Shown here: positions 1-8,675 of the stretch, piece by piece
Numbering within the stretch: position 1 is the stretch's first letter
Layout of the letters: every line of letters begins with the position of its first letter
NCBI RefSeq assembly: GCF_000974425.1
Contig: NZ_CP010429.1
Span: forward strand, 930,001 to 994,000
DNA length: 64,000 bases
From: Spirosoma radiotolerans
Lineage (GTDB): Bacteria > Bacteroidota > Bacteroidia > Cytophagales > Spirosomataceae
Direction: 5' to 3'
The notes under the pieces: model-generated
What the model was told of the DNA's origin: nothing
The model's database searches: none
What the model saw: only the letters and a program-made list of their open reading frames with translations
Position numbers and translations under genes: made by a program

Positions 1-1
1 T

Positions 2-1015
2 CTGACAACCCTGGACGATATTTACAATCTGGAATTCTCTGATGCCGACACTCAGATACGGCAACTTCAGGCGCAATATCCGCAGCACCCAATTGGCCCC
101 ATTTTGCGGGCCACTCAACTGGAGCTTCAATATTTGCCTTTACACGAAAATAAGGCCGCGACGGCGCAGTTTGTGCAGGCCGTAGATCAGGGGCTCGCGC
201 TGGCCAAAAAGATGCTTGAAAAAAAAGAAGATGACCCGGAAGCGGTGTTTTTTGCGTTGACAGCCCATAGTTATCTGGCCTCGCTCTACAACAACAAAGG
301 CGAGTCTTTAAAAGCCGTTGGTGAGTCGAAAAAGGCCTACAATTACCTGCGGGATGGCTTCGTGCTGATGGGGAAGAATCCCGATTTTTATTTCACAACT
401 GGCCTATACAATTACTACATCGAACGCTATCCGATGGACCACTCGATTGTGAAGCCGTTCATGCTTTTTTTTGAAGATGGCGACATGCCGAAGGGGCTGA
501 AACAAATGGACACTGCGACTAAAAAAGGACTTTTCATGCGGCCCGTCGCCAATTACTACCTGGCGCATATTCTACTGAAGCACGAGATGGACCCAGTCAA
601 AGCCGTTGTTTATGCGAAATACCTGGCGGATAAATACCCGAGAAATCCACTTTTCGGCATGACCTGTGCCGAAGCGCTCCTGTTGGCGGGCCGCTATGCC
701 GAAGCCCGGCCCTATGTGCAACGGTTGAAGCAGATGCCAAATAAACTGGTGCCAATGGCCGTTCACACCTTTACGGGAATGCTGGCTGAGTATGCCGACA
801 AAGATGATAAGGAAGCGGCAGAAGCCTACCAAACCGCCCTTCGATTACCCTTCAATGACCCCTATACAAAAGAATATCACGCCTTTGCCTATGCAGGTCT
901 GGCGCGTATTGCCGCCCGCGCCAATGACCCCAATCGGGCAAGGATAAATTACAGAAAAGCCCTCGCCGTAGGCCAATATAAATCACTGATCCGCGAAGCA
1001 AAAGGGTTTAAGTGA
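2..1015 (+). CDS. TPR-repeat protein (5' end outside window)
   Basis: The reading frame is open from the first bases of the window, so the true start lies upstream. A TTG at 104 is only an internal codon. About 337 residues are visible. The protein is rich in helix-pair patterns of tetratricopeptide type, such as AEALLLAGRYAEARPYVQRL and a C-terminal AYAGLARIAARA...YRKALAVG unit. TPR proteins usually act as protein-binding scaffolds; no catalytic motif is visible and the specific role is unknown. The gene converges on dnaX with about 50 bp between the two stops. Confidence 0.75.
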   Translation: MTTLDDIYNLEFSDADTQIRQLQAQYPQHPIGPILRATQLELQYLPLHENKAATAQFVQAVDQGLALAKKMLEKKEDDPEAVFFALTAHSYLASLYNNKGESLKAVGESKKAYNYLRDGFVLMGKNPDFYFTTGLYNYYIERYPMDHSIVKPFMLFFEDGDMPKGLKQMDTATKKGLFMRPVANYYLAHILLKHEMDPVKAVVYAKYLADKYPRNPLFGMTCAEALLLAGRYAEARPYVQRLKQMPNKLVPMAVHTFTGMLAEYADKDDKEAAEAYQTALRLPFNDPYTKEYHAFAYAGLARIAARANDPNRARINYRKALAVGQYKSLIREAKGFK

Positions 1016-1063
1016 TGTATGATATAGGCTGTATGGTGTATGTCACAAAATACATTATACATC
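1014..1063. terminator. weak hairpin between convergent genes
   Basis: The sequence gatgtat at 1014-1020 pairs with atacatc at 1057-1063, and the inner bases pair partly. It sits between the convergent TPR gene and dnaX and could end transcription from both sides. There is no clear T run, so this is a weak call. Confidence 0.3.
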
Positions 1064-1064
1064 T

Positions 1065-3026
1065 TTAATAGTCCACCTCTAAATTCAGCACTTTGCGTAG
1101 TTCATGCAGGGCCGGATTTTTCTCGGCGAGGAAGTTGAACTTATCCTGCGAGCTGTAAATCATCTTTTTAGTTTCCTGAACCATGACTTTGTGCTCCAGC
1201 TGAATCTGGCTGTTCTGTAGCTCGGTACGCAAATAGCCCATCAGATCAGGTTTTACGTCGGTCAAATACCCTACCTGTAGAGTGTTGTCGAGGGTCAGGT
1301 GAATCACTGTTCCATCGAGAACCAGGTCCCGATTAAGGACCAACTGTTCAGTGGTGGAGTCGTTCTGCTGTTGGCGAATTTTGGAGAAAGCGCGCCAAAC
1401 GTCTATCAGTTCATCAAACGTGAACGGTTTATCTGGCCGGGTAGGAGCGGTTGATACTACTTCAATATCCGAATCGGCTGAAGGCACTACCGGCCCGGCC
1501 GTCAGCGCTACCGTAGATCGCAATCGGCTGGTAGCCGGGCGGGGTGGCGGAGCTATCTGTGGTCTGGTTTGCGCTTCGGGTTTGATGGCCACCGTTGGCG
1601 TAACTACAGTGGCTGGCGCTACTATCGGCTTTACGTCTACCAGTGCCGTCGCCACTTCATTTGGCCTTACTGGCTGGCCGTTTTGCTGACCTGTTCCCGT
1701 TGATAAAGCCCCGTTTGTACCGTTATTGGCGTGGTAGGCATTGGCGGGCTCGCTCGTAATGGGGTGGCTTTCGGTTAACTGATGGCCGTTACTCGCTGAC
1801 TGCTGCGAGGGGCCGGGTGTTGGTTTGCCGTTTTTTTTTTCGTCTACCGGTAGCTCGGCAGGAAAACGTTCGGAGGCAGCGTTGCTGTTTGGCGGAAGCG
1901 TAAGCTCAGGTAACGTATCCCAGTTAAGCAGGTTACGTAAGTTTGCTAACTTCATCAGCCAGAGTTCCGTATGCAACCGCTGATCTTTAGCCTGTTTGTA
2001 ATTCATGTCGCACTGCCCGCCCAGGCTGAGGGCCGAAAGCAAAAACGACATGGGTGCCCGAACGGCCTGGTCGAGGTATTGTCGACGGACGTTCTCGGTT
2101 ACTTGCAGCAACTGCACCGTTGCCGCATCTTTACAAACCATCAAATCGCGAAAATGGCGACACAGTCCAACGACAAACTGATGTCCATCGAAACCCTTTC
2201 GCAGAATTTCGTCGACCGTCAGCAGGCTTTGTGGCAGATTGCCGGCCAGCAAGAGATCCGTTAATTTGAAATAATAATCGTAGTCGAGGATGTGCAGGTT
2301 GTCCAGTACTTCCTTGTACCGAATGATACGGTCGGCCGCGAAGGTCACGTTCAGGTCAAACATAGACAGCGCATCCCGCAGGCCACCATCGGCTTTCTGG
2401 GCAATCAGGTCAAGCGCTTCGGGTTCGGCAGTGATGCCTTCTTTGGCCGCAATACCGGCAAGATGGCCAGCAATGTGCTGTGGCTGAATCCGGTTGAAAT
2501 CAAAAATCTGGCAACGGGACAAAATCGTCGGCAGGATTTTGTGTTTCTCGGTCGTTGCCAGAATAAAAATGGCGTAGGAGGGAGGCTCCTCCAGTGTTTT
2601 CAGGAACGCATTGAAGGCCGCCGACGAGAGCATATGAACCTCGTCAATAATATAGATCTTGTATTTGCCCGACTGGGGCGGATACCGAACCTGATCGATC
2701 AGATTCCGGATGTCTTCAACGGAGTTGTTCGAAGCGGCATCCAGTTCATGAATATTGAAGGACGCATTTTGATTGAAGCTCACGCACGATTCGCAGGTAT
2801 CGCAGGCTTCTCCTTCTACAGTCAGGTTCTGGCAGTTAATGGTCTTAGCCAGAATTCGGGCACAAGTCGTTTTGCCAACCCCACGTGGCCCGCAAAACAG
2901 GAAGGCCGACGCTAAGTGATTGGTCTTGATGGCATTCTTAAGTGTGGTGGTAATATGCTCTTGCCCCACAACCGTGTCGAAAGTAGCAGGGCGGTACTTG
3001 CGGGCCGAGACCACGAAATTTTCCAT
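1065..3026 (-). CDS. dnaX: DNA polymerase III subunit gamma/tau
   Basis: Clamp-loader ATPase subunit of the replicative polymerase. Visible motifs are a Walker A GPRGVGKTT (about residues 46-54), a zinc module with Cys at about 65, 75, 78 and 81 (CDTCESC), the Walker B form IIDEVHML, and the sensor segment ATTEKHKILPTILSRCQ. A proline/glycine-rich linker (about 390-560) separates the AAA+ part from a C-terminal tau-like domain. The open frame reaches 3059, but I chose the ATG at 3026. The protein then begins MENFVVSARKYRP as is usual for the family, and a TAACTTTG -7 box lies only four bases upstream. About 653 residues, normal for Bacteroidota. Confidence 0.95.
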   Translation of the reverse strand: MENFVVSARKYRPATFDTVVGQEHITTTLKNAIKTNHLASAFLFCGPRGVGKTTCARILAKTINCQNLTVEGEACDTCESCVSFNQNASFNIHELDAASNNSVEDIRNLIDQVRYPPQSGKYKIYIIDEVHMLSSAAFNAFLKTLEEPPSYAIFILATTEKHKILPTILSRCQIFDFNRIQPQHIAGHLAGIAAKEGITAEPEALDLIAQKADGGLRDALSMFDLNVTFAADRIIRYKEVLDNLHILDYDYYFKLTDLLLAGNLPQSLLTVDEILRKGFDGHQFVVGLCRHFRDLMVCKDAATVQLLQVTENVRRQYLDQAVRAPMSFLLSALSLGGQCDMNYKQAKDQRLHTELWLMKLANLRNLLNWDTLPELTLPPNSNAASERFPAELPVDEKKNGKPTPGPSQQSASNGHQLTESHPITSEPANAYHANNGTNGALSTGTGQQNGQPVRPNEVATALVDVKPIVAPATVVTPTVAIKPEAQTRPQIAPPPRPATSRLRSTVALTAGPVVPSADSDIEVVSTAPTRPDKPFTFDELIDVWRAFSKIRQQQNDSTTEQLVLNRDLVLDGTVIHLTLDNTLQVGYLTDVKPDLMGYLRTELQNSQIQLEHKVMVQETKKMIYSSQDKFNFLAEKNPALHELRKVLNLEVDY

Positions 3027-3029
3027 ACT

Positions 3030-3037
3030 CAAAGTTA
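3030..3037 (-). promoter_or_regulatory. Bacteroidota -7 promoter element of dnaX
   Basis: On the minus strand the word TAACTTTG (consensus TAnnTTTG) ends four bases before the ATG at 3026. This implies a leaderless or nearly leaderless transcript and rules out the upstream in-frame start at 3059. No clear -33 TTTG was found. Confidence 0.6.
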
Positions 3038-3083
3038 GCAAGGCCGGGGCGCATTTCAAACGAAGGATCGCGTCTGTTCGGCA

Positions 3084-3881
3084 TCAAATCTCCCGACCAC
3101 AGTGAGGACACACGTTCCGGCTGGGTTTTTTACGGTCGCGGATGTGCTCGTTAAAGCCAGATACCAGAATACCCGTTGGCAGGGCAAACAAGCCAATGCC
3201 GACTATAGCCGTAATGCCACCCAACATTTTTCCTAAAGGTGTAATAGGGTGAATGTCACCGTAACCCACAGTCGTCATGGCTGTAACGCCCCACCACATC
3301 GTGGCCGGAATACTCGAAAATTTATCGGGCTGAGCCGGATGTTCCACATAGTACATGACGCTCGACACGATAATGAGCATGAAAACGACAAGCATCGTGC
3401 TCAGAATCAGCTCTTCTTTCTTTTCGGCCACCACGTTTTGAATCAACCGGAACGCGTGCGAATAACGGGAAATGCGAAACAGTCGGAAAATACGGAACAG
3501 GCGTAAAATTCGGACGATGGCCAGGTCCGTGGCGAACAGCGAGAAGTAGAACGGAAAAATGGCCAGAAAGTCGATGATGGCGCTGGTGGAGAACATGTAC
3601 CGCAGGCGCCCCCAAAACCAGTGGCTATACTTGTCATTCTCAACACAAACCCAGAGACGGAGCAGGTATTCGATGGTGAAAAAGATCACCGAGAACAACT
3701 CGAAATCAATGAACAATCGCGCGAACTGCTCGTTGTATTCCTCCACGGTATGCAGGACAATAGCAATGGCATTCAGCGTAATAATCGTAATCAGCAGCAG
3801 ATTAAAGACGAGGCTCATGCCCCGCCGTTTCCCGGCTGAAATTTCGAGTGTACGATAGACAAGTTTACGGAGATGTAGCAT
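3084..3881 (-). CDS. Voltage-gated-type ion channel (potassium channel fold)
   Basis: Inner-membrane six-helix channel. An S4-like segment with arginine at every third position (RILRLFRIFRLFRISR, about residues 124-139) is followed by a pore loop with the potassium selectivity filter TVGYGD (about 204-209) and a final helix. The last residues contain CPHCG, half of a zinc-ribbon motif. The frame extends to a TTG at 3920, but the ATG at 3881 giving MLHLRKLVYRTLEI is the more likely start. Length (about 265 residues) fits bacterial Kv-type channels. The S4 charges suggest voltage sensing; ion selectivity is inferred from the filter only. Confidence 0.88.
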   Translation of the reverse strand: MLHLRKLVYRTLEISAGKRRGMSLVFNLLLITIITLNAIAIVLHTVEEYNEQFARLFIDFELFSVIFFTIEYLLRLWVCVENDKYSHWFWGRLRYMFSTSAIIDFLAIFPFYFSLFATDLAIVRILRLFRIFRLFRISRYSHAFRLIQNVVAEKKEELILSTMLVVFMLIIVSSVMYYVEHPAQPDKFSSIPATMWWGVTAMTTVGYGDIHPITPLGKMLGGITAIVGIGLFALPTGILVSGFNEHIRDRKKPSRNVCPHCGREI

Positions 3882-3955
3882 GAAGAAGATCGGTCGGTGG
3901 TTCTGCAAGCTACTAAGCAAATACGTATTTGCTTTCCGAAAAAAATAAGTTGCTG

Positions 3956-5305
3956 CTAATGAGTGGCTACGGAATCATGAGCTTGATCCACTGTCCGATA
4001 ATGCCGGATGGTAAACAGGGCCGTAAGCATTGCGACAACCGCCAGTCCACCCGCAAACAGACCAATGGTGGGCACTGACACATACTCCTGGGCATGACCG
4101 GCGAGATACGATCCGGCAATATCGCAAAGGTTGATAAACGCCATATAGGTAGTGAACTGAGACCCTTCGACGCCGGGTCGACAAATGGCCATAAGCACCG
4201 GCATGGCCGCGATACTAATGCTGGGGTCCATGAAATAAAGCGCAACCAAACCCGTCTGGGCTACTTCGCGCTGAACCCACTGGGCCGACAGGGAGTTGAA
4301 TACCAGCAGATAAACCGCTACCATCGCCAGCACAATGACCAGAAGTAGGCGTGGGCTGATGCGGTCGGCAACGTAGCCCCCTGCCAGCGCCACTGCAGTG
4401 GCTACCAGCATTCCATACGTACCTGTTAAACCCGAAACGGAGGTGTCGGTCCAGCCAAGCGTATGAATCAAGTGGTAGTTATACCCGCGCATGAACAAAC
4501 TAATGCTCACATAAGCCGCTACCACCGAGCCAAAAAGGAGTAGACTTCGCCGAGCGAACAATCCCTTGAATAACTCGGTAAAGAGCCACCGAAAATCATG
4601 CTCAGGCCGCTCTAGTGGGCCATCGGTACTCACTGAGCGGGGGGCTAACGGCTGGCGTTTGACCGAAGGCAGAAGCTGGTCGTCAGGGCGTTCGCGAATA
4701 AAGAACGTTAAGGCGGTCAGGGCTAGCAGTAAGAGCGATTGAACCAAGGCCGCATTAAAAAAGCCGTATGTCCGCAGAAGTTGCGAGAATACGGCAGCCC
4801 CAACGCCGGTGCCAATCAGGAAACCCGCCCGCATGAAGGCATTGACGCGCCCACGTTCGTCTTCTGGAATAACCGAAATGGCCATAGCATCGACACTCGC
4901 ATCCTGAATGGCGGCAAAAACGCTGTGCGTGAAGAAGAACCACGCCAGTGTGATCACATGTTTGGCCGGATCCTGCACGAATAATAAGCCCAGTGATGCT
5001 AAACCTGCCAGGCATTGGGTGCCGATCACCCAGGGTTTTCTACGCCCCATAGCCGAATTCTGGTAGCGGTCGATGAGCGGCCCCCAGATAAACTGAAAGG
5101 CCCAGGGTAATCCGGCAATGGCAGCAAATGACCCGATGACTTTAGGTTTAATGCCTTCTGCCGCGAGGTAGTTGGTTAACGCCGTAAGCGAAAAACCCGC
5201 CGGAATCCCCTGCATGACATATAGGTAAAAAAAGACAAAATACCGTAACAACCGACTTCGGCTTAGCGTCAGTGGATAGGTCGTTGGAGGAAGGGTCGTC
5301 AGCAC
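3956..5305 (-). CDS. MFS transporter
   Basis: Twelve-helix major facilitator permease of about 449 residues. Family features are the glycine-rich N-terminal helix (MQGIPAGFSLTALTNYLAAE), the loop after helix 2 (PLIDRYQNSAMGRRKPW) resembling the MFS motif A as found in AmpG-like and PAT-type carriers, and a long basic loop between the two six-helix halves. The predicted start is a GTG, and the first in-frame ATG lies 30 codons in, after the first membrane segment has begun. Substrate cannot be told from sequence; AmpG-like muropeptide or siderophore carriers are the nearest shapes I recognise. Confidence 0.8.
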   Translation of the reverse strand: MLTTLPPTTYPLTLSRSRLLRYFVFFYLYVMQGIPAGFSLTALTNYLAAEGIKPKVIGSFAAIAGLPWAFQFIWGPLIDRYQNSAMGRRKPWVIGTQCLAGLASLGLLFVQDPAKHVITLAWFFFTHSVFAAIQDASVDAMAISVIPEDERGRVNAFMRAGFLIGTGVGAAVFSQLLRTYGFFNAALVQSLLLLALTALTFFIRERPDDQLLPSVKRQPLAPRSVSTDGPLERPEHDFRWLFTELFKGLFARRSLLLFGSVVAAYVSISLFMRGYNYHLIHTLGWTDTSVSGLTGTYGMLVATAVALAGGYVADRISPRLLLVIVLAMVAVYLLVFNSLSAQWVQREVAQTGLVALYFMDPSISIAAMPVLMAICRPGVEGSQFTTYMAFINLCDIAGSYLAGHAQEYVSVPTIGLFAGGLAVVAMLTALFTIRHYRTVDQAHDSVATH

Positions 5306-5676
5306 AGATCGGGTTGAGTATGTAAGCCTATAGTCTTAAACTATAGGCAACCAGATATGTAGGACTTAACGATTAATAAATATGTTTCGGCTGTTGTCGA
5401 ACTATCCTGCAAAAAAACCGTTAGTCTATTGCAAGAACCGGATAATCTCTCTAACATTGTCCGCGTTTTCAGCGCAAAACCGATGGCAAAGCTCGTTTAT
5501 TTACCGACTTTCTTCCACACTACGCCATTTCGGTTTAGGTCCGAAAGGACTATATTATTTTGTTTGCCTATGTGGTAAACTATTTCCGCCAATTTTCTCG
5601 TTTTATTCACCTAACAAATCAGCTCGGATTACGCTGTCTCCGTTTCTGCGGCTTTACAACCGCCCAATAAACGACA
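5306..5676. other. Intergenic region between divergent genes
   Basis: This 371-bp stretch separates the minus-strand MFS gene from the plus-strand acetyltransferase and must hold both promoters. An open frame over 5382-5729 overlaps the acetyltransferase start and has unlikely composition, so I did not call it. TATTATTTTG near 5553 resembles, but does not match, the -7 consensus. I see no RNA gene here. Confidence 0.4.
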
Positions 5677-6384
5677 ATGATCAAACCAGAAGTAGTCAAC
5701 GATCTATATATCGTTCAAGTCGCGAATGAAGATCATTTGCGCCTGGCCGAAACCATCTGCCGGGAAATGGAAGAAAGTGCAAAAGCTCGGGGAACCGGTA
5801 TTGCCAAGCGCTCTCCCATTTATGTGATGGAAAAAATGCTCGAAGGAAAAGCTATTGTGGCCATGACGCTTTCGGGCGAATGGGTAGGCTTTTGCTACAT
5901 CGAAACCTGGGAGCACGGTAAATTTGTGGCTAACTCCGGGTTGATCGTGCATCCCGATTACCGAAAAAGTGGCATTGCTACGCGAATCAAAGCAAAAGCA
6001 TTTGAGTTGTCGCGGGCTATGTTCCCTACTGCCAAGATCATAGGTATTACAACAAGCCTGGCGGTAATGAAAATCAATTCCGATTTGGGTTATCAGCCGG
6101 TAACGCTCAGCGAACTACCCGCCGATGATGCCTTCTGGAAGGGTTGCCAAACTTGCGCTAATTTCGACATCCTGACCCGGACCAACCGCAAACACTGCTT
6201 GTGCACGGGCATGCAATACGATCCTGAAGAACATAAGAAGGAGCTGAAGGACGAAAAGTGGAATTTCCTCAAAGAGTCGAGTCTGTATGAGCGCTGGATG
6301 CGTATCAAGAAGCGTATTCTGATGCGGATCAGCCCGTCTGAACGGACGCGGTTACGCCGTGAACACGAGCTGGAAACGGCTTGA
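5677..6384 (+). CDS. GNAT acetyltransferase, probable arginine-pathway N-acetyltransferase
   Basis: A 235-residue GCN5-type acetyltransferase. The acetyl-CoA binding motif A is visible as GLIVHPDYRKSGIATRIKAK (about residues 88-107), preceded by the beta strand WVGFCYIETWEHGKFVANS. The C-terminal part carries conserved cysteines in KGCQTCANFDIL and HCLCTGMQYDP. From memory, this layout matches the GNAT protein that opens arginine biosynthesis operons in many Bacteroidota, thought to make N-acetylglutamate or a related intermediate. Here it stands alone, with no arg genes in the window, so the pathway link is inference. A strong terminator follows directly. Confidence 0.8.
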   Translation: MIKPEVVNDLYIVQVANEDHLRLAETICREMEESAKARGTGIAKRSPIYVMEKMLEGKAIVAMTLSGEWVGFCYIETWEHGKFVANSGLIVHPDYRKSGIATRIKAKAFELSRAMFPTAKIIGITTSLAVMKINSDLGYQPVTLSELPADDAFWKGCQTCANFDILTRTNRKHCLCTGMQYDPEEHKKELKDEKWNFLKESSLYERWMRIKKRILMRISPSERTRLRREHELETA

Positions 6385-6390
6385 GCAATA

Positions 6391-6445
6391 GTCCATAAAA
6401 CAGAAAAGTCCCGAAGTTGCTTCGGGACTTTTCTGTTTTATGGAC
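6391..6445. terminator. Perfect 26-bp hairpin terminator
   Basis: Bases 6391-6416 are the exact reverse complement of 6420-6445, with a three-base loop. The arms hold runs of A and T, so the structure could stop transcription from either side. It begins seven bases after the acetyltransferase stop. Confidence 0.85.
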
Positions 6446-6815
6446 CGTCCAGAAGTAGGTTTTCACCGGAAATACGGCTCAACTAGACAACTTATTCGCG
6501 GTATGTTATCTAAAAAATCAAAACTTAACAATTTGATAATATTTGGTTAATATTGGTCGATCAAATAATGTATTGGATATAAATGATTTAATTGAATAAA
6601 ACAATATTTTATGCTAATAATGGTTATTTAGCGTAATAAAATACTGAATTAGCAGAATGAAGTGAACGCGATATGCATCACAATGCGCTTGCCTCGGATA
6701 TATTTGGTAATATTTGGATAATATTAGCGTAATATTAGGGTAACATTAGTCGCTTCCATGATTTATGGCGTTGGGACGAGGGTAGTTTGTTTAATCATTT
6801 AATCACATTGAAGTC
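6446..6815. other. AT-rich upstream region with repeated TAATATT words
   Basis: This is much more AT-rich than the flanking genes. It contains many TAATATT/TAATATTTGG words, some scattered near 6535-6556 and a dense array at 6699-6749. No gene is visible. It is the likely control region of the small secreted protein that starts at 6816. Confidence 0.5.
6699..6749. repeat. Direct-repeat array with 10-11 bp period
   Basis: Five near copies of a TAATATTAGGG-like unit follow each other at 10-11 bp steps, close to one helical turn: TATATTTGG, TAATATTTGG, ATAATATTAGC, GTAATATTAGG, GTAACATTAG. The array ends 66 bp before the ATG of the next gene. It looks like an operator array or a phased bent-DNA element. 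No protein partner is known. Confidence 0.6.
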
Positions 6816-7163
6816 ATGAAAAAGAATTTTGCTCTTCTCATGCTGGTAGGCTTCCTGGCAACGCAAGCCTACGCTGCGCCCATTAAAACAAGTAAACCCA
6901 AGGCCGCTAAGGCAACGCTGGAAAACCAACTGGCGAAGTACGTTTCCTACCCGGATGCCCTTAAGCCAACTCAGCAGGCTGGTGTCGTGGTCATTCAGTT
7001 TAAAGTGAATGCCGCCAGTGAGCTTTGTCAACTGGAAGTATTCAGTCAGAATGAACAACTCAACAATACATTGATTCGCCAGTTGACTGGCAAGAAAATA
7101 AACGGATACGGTAGCGATGCCGGTGAATTGCATACGGTTCGGCTGCGTTTCCAGCCAGATTAA
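6816..7163 (+). CDS. Small secreted protein, TonB-C-terminus-like fold
   Basis: A 115-residue protein with a clear signal peptide (MKKNFALLMLVGFLATQAYA, cleavage after AYA). The mature part has the pattern seen in TonB C-terminal domains and in many short periplasmic Bacteroidota proteins: a helix with YPDAL, then a strand GVVVIQFKVNA, then a second strand and a C-terminal LHTVRLRF. There is no membrane anchor, so it is not a full energy transducer. The function is unknown. It is preceded by an unusual repeat array and followed by a perfect palindromic terminator, so it is a single-gene unit. Confidence 0.7.
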   Translation: MKKNFALLMLVGFLATQAYAAPIKTSKPKAAKATLENQLAKYVSYPDALKPTQQAGVVVIQFKVNAASELCQLEVFSQNEQLNNTLIRQLTGKKINGYGSDAGELHTVRLRFQPD

Positions 7164-7211
7164 TGCCGTGACCGGTAACTGACCTACCCGTTATTACGAG
7201 TATTTTTACTT

Positions 7212-7270
7212 TCGCTCTGTCGAATGATAGTGTTTAGATCTAAACACTATCATTCGACAGAGCGATTTTT
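7212..7270 (+). terminator. 54-bp perfect palindrome plus T run
   Basis: Bases 7212-7238 are perfectly complementary to 7239-7265 with no spacer; the centre is AGATCT. A T run (attttt) follows. It lies about 50 bp after the small secreted protein and ends about 40 bp before the photolyase start. Confidence 0.8.
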
Positions 7271-7306
7271 GTTTAACTGTTTTCTTACAACCTACTCATC
7301 TATACT

Positions 7307-8623
7307 ATGTCTGAATCGCTCTCCCTAGTCTGGCTCCGGCGCGATTTACGCTTGCACGATAACGCGGCCCTGTATCATGCCTTGAAAAGTGGTCGCCCTG
7401 TTCTTCCCATTTTTATTTTTGACCGCAAAATTCTGGATGCGCTAGACGACCGCTGCGACCGGCGGGTAGAGTTTCTTGTTCAGGAAATTGATCGGCTACG
7501 CGATGAACTGGCTCAACTGGGATCAACCCTTGTTGTCCGGTATGGAACACCGGTTGATATCTGGAAAGAACTGATTACTCAGTATACCATAGCCGATGTA
7601 TTTACCAATCACGACTACGAGGGCTACGCCAAAGAGCGCGATAAAGCCATTGGCGATCTATTGGCTGAACACAGCATCGGTTTTCACACCAGTAAAGACC
7701 AGACTCTTTTTGAACGCGATGAGGTACTGAGCGGAAAAAAAACACCTTACACCGTTTTTACACCCTATAGTCGCAACTGGCGCGAAAAACTAACGGATTT
7801 TTATCTGAAAGCCTACCCGACAGAAAAGTACGTTGGTCAGTACTGGAAAACCCAACCGCTACCTGCTCCTACTTTGAAAGAGATGGGTTTTCTACCGGTA
7901 GGCGACCCCTTTCCTCCACGAACGGTATCTCGGGTGCTACTCGATAACTACAAGAAAACGCGTGATATTCCTGCGCTGCCCCATAGCACAAGTGAGTTAA
8001 GTATACACCTTCGCTTCGGGACAGTCAGTGTCCGAGACCTGGCTCGTCAGGCAAAAGAAGCTGATGATCAAACGTTTCTGAACGAGCTTTGCTGGCGGGA
8101 CTTTTACTTTCAGGTGCTGGATCATTTTCCCCATGTTGAAAAGAACTCCTTCCGGCGGGAATACGACCAGATCGAATGGCGCAACAACGAAGCGGAGTTT
8201 GATAAATGGTGCCGTGGCGAAACGGGTTATCCCATTGTCGACGCGGGCATGCGCCAGTTGAATACCATCGGCTGGATGCACAACCGCGTTCGGATGATTA
8301 CGGCCAGCTTTCTGTGCAAACACCTGCTTATCGACTGGCGATGGGGGGAAGCTTATTTCGGCAAAAAACTCCGGGATTATGATCTCTCTGCCAACAATGG
8401 TGGCTGGCAGTGGGCGGCTGGGTCTGGCACTGATGCCGCTCCTTATTTCCGGGTTTTCAACCCCACACTGCAAGCCGGTAAGTTTGATGCCAAAGGCGTA
8501 TACATTCGTCATTGGGTGCCGGAGGTGGACAAACCGACCTATCCGAAGCCAATGGTTGAGCATACGATGGCCCGCCAGCGAGCGGTTGATACTTATCGGA
8601 AAGCGCTCAAAAAGGTGAAGTAG
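7307..8623 (+). CDS. phrB: Deoxyribodipyrimidine photolyase (class I, cryptochrome family)
   Basis: Flavoprotein that repairs UV-made cyclobutane pyrimidine dimers using light. The N-terminal alpha/beta domain begins LVWLRRDLRLHDNAAL, which is diagnostic. The C-terminal FAD domain carries FLNELCWRDFYFQVL, TGYPIVDAGMRQLNTIGWMH, and the signature LSANNGGWQWAAGSGTDAAP. The Asn-Asn-Gly-Gly-Trp-Gln-Trp stretch near residue 364 is typical of DNA repair enzymes. Length (438 residues) is slightly short of the usual 450-480. The start ATG at 7307 lies just before the conserved motif. A cryptochrome-only signalling role is possible but less likely. Confidence 0.92.
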   Translation: MSESLSLVWLRRDLRLHDNAALYHALKSGRPVLPIFIFDRKILDALDDRCDRRVEFLVQEIDRLRDELAQLGSTLVVRYGTPVDIWKELITQYTIADVFTNHDYEGYAKERDKAIGDLLAEHSIGFHTSKDQTLFERDEVLSGKKTPYTVFTPYSRNWREKLTDFYLKAYPTEKYVGQYWKTQPLPAPTLKEMGFLPVGDPFPPRTVSRVLLDNYKKTRDIPALPHSTSELSIHLRFGTVSVRDLARQAKEADDQTFLNELCWRDFYFQVLDHFPHVEKNSFRREYDQIEWRNNEAEFDKWCRGETGYPIVDAGMRQLNTIGWMHNRVRMITASFLCKHLLIDWRWGEAYFGKKLRDYDLSANNGGWQWAAGSGTDAAPYFRVFNPTLQAGKFDAKGVYIRHWVPEVDKPTYPKPMVEHTMARQRAVDTYRKALKKVK

Positions 8624-8675
8624 CGGCTTTTCTGGTCTGTCTGGATTAGACTCTGGTAACGTCTATTTCAACAGT

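Noticed and set aside
2292..2915. 207-codon ORF opposite dnaX
   Set aside because: It is fully inside the conserved ATPase region of dnaX on the other strand; dnaX motifs are clear, so this is a shadow.
5382..5729. 115-codon ORF upstream of the acetyltransferase
   Set aside because: It overlaps the acetyltransferase start, has unusual composition and no recognisable domain, and the region must hold promoters.
7997..8563. 188-codon ORF opposite the photolyase
   Set aside because: It lies antisense to the conserved FAD domain and shows no protein-like features of its own.
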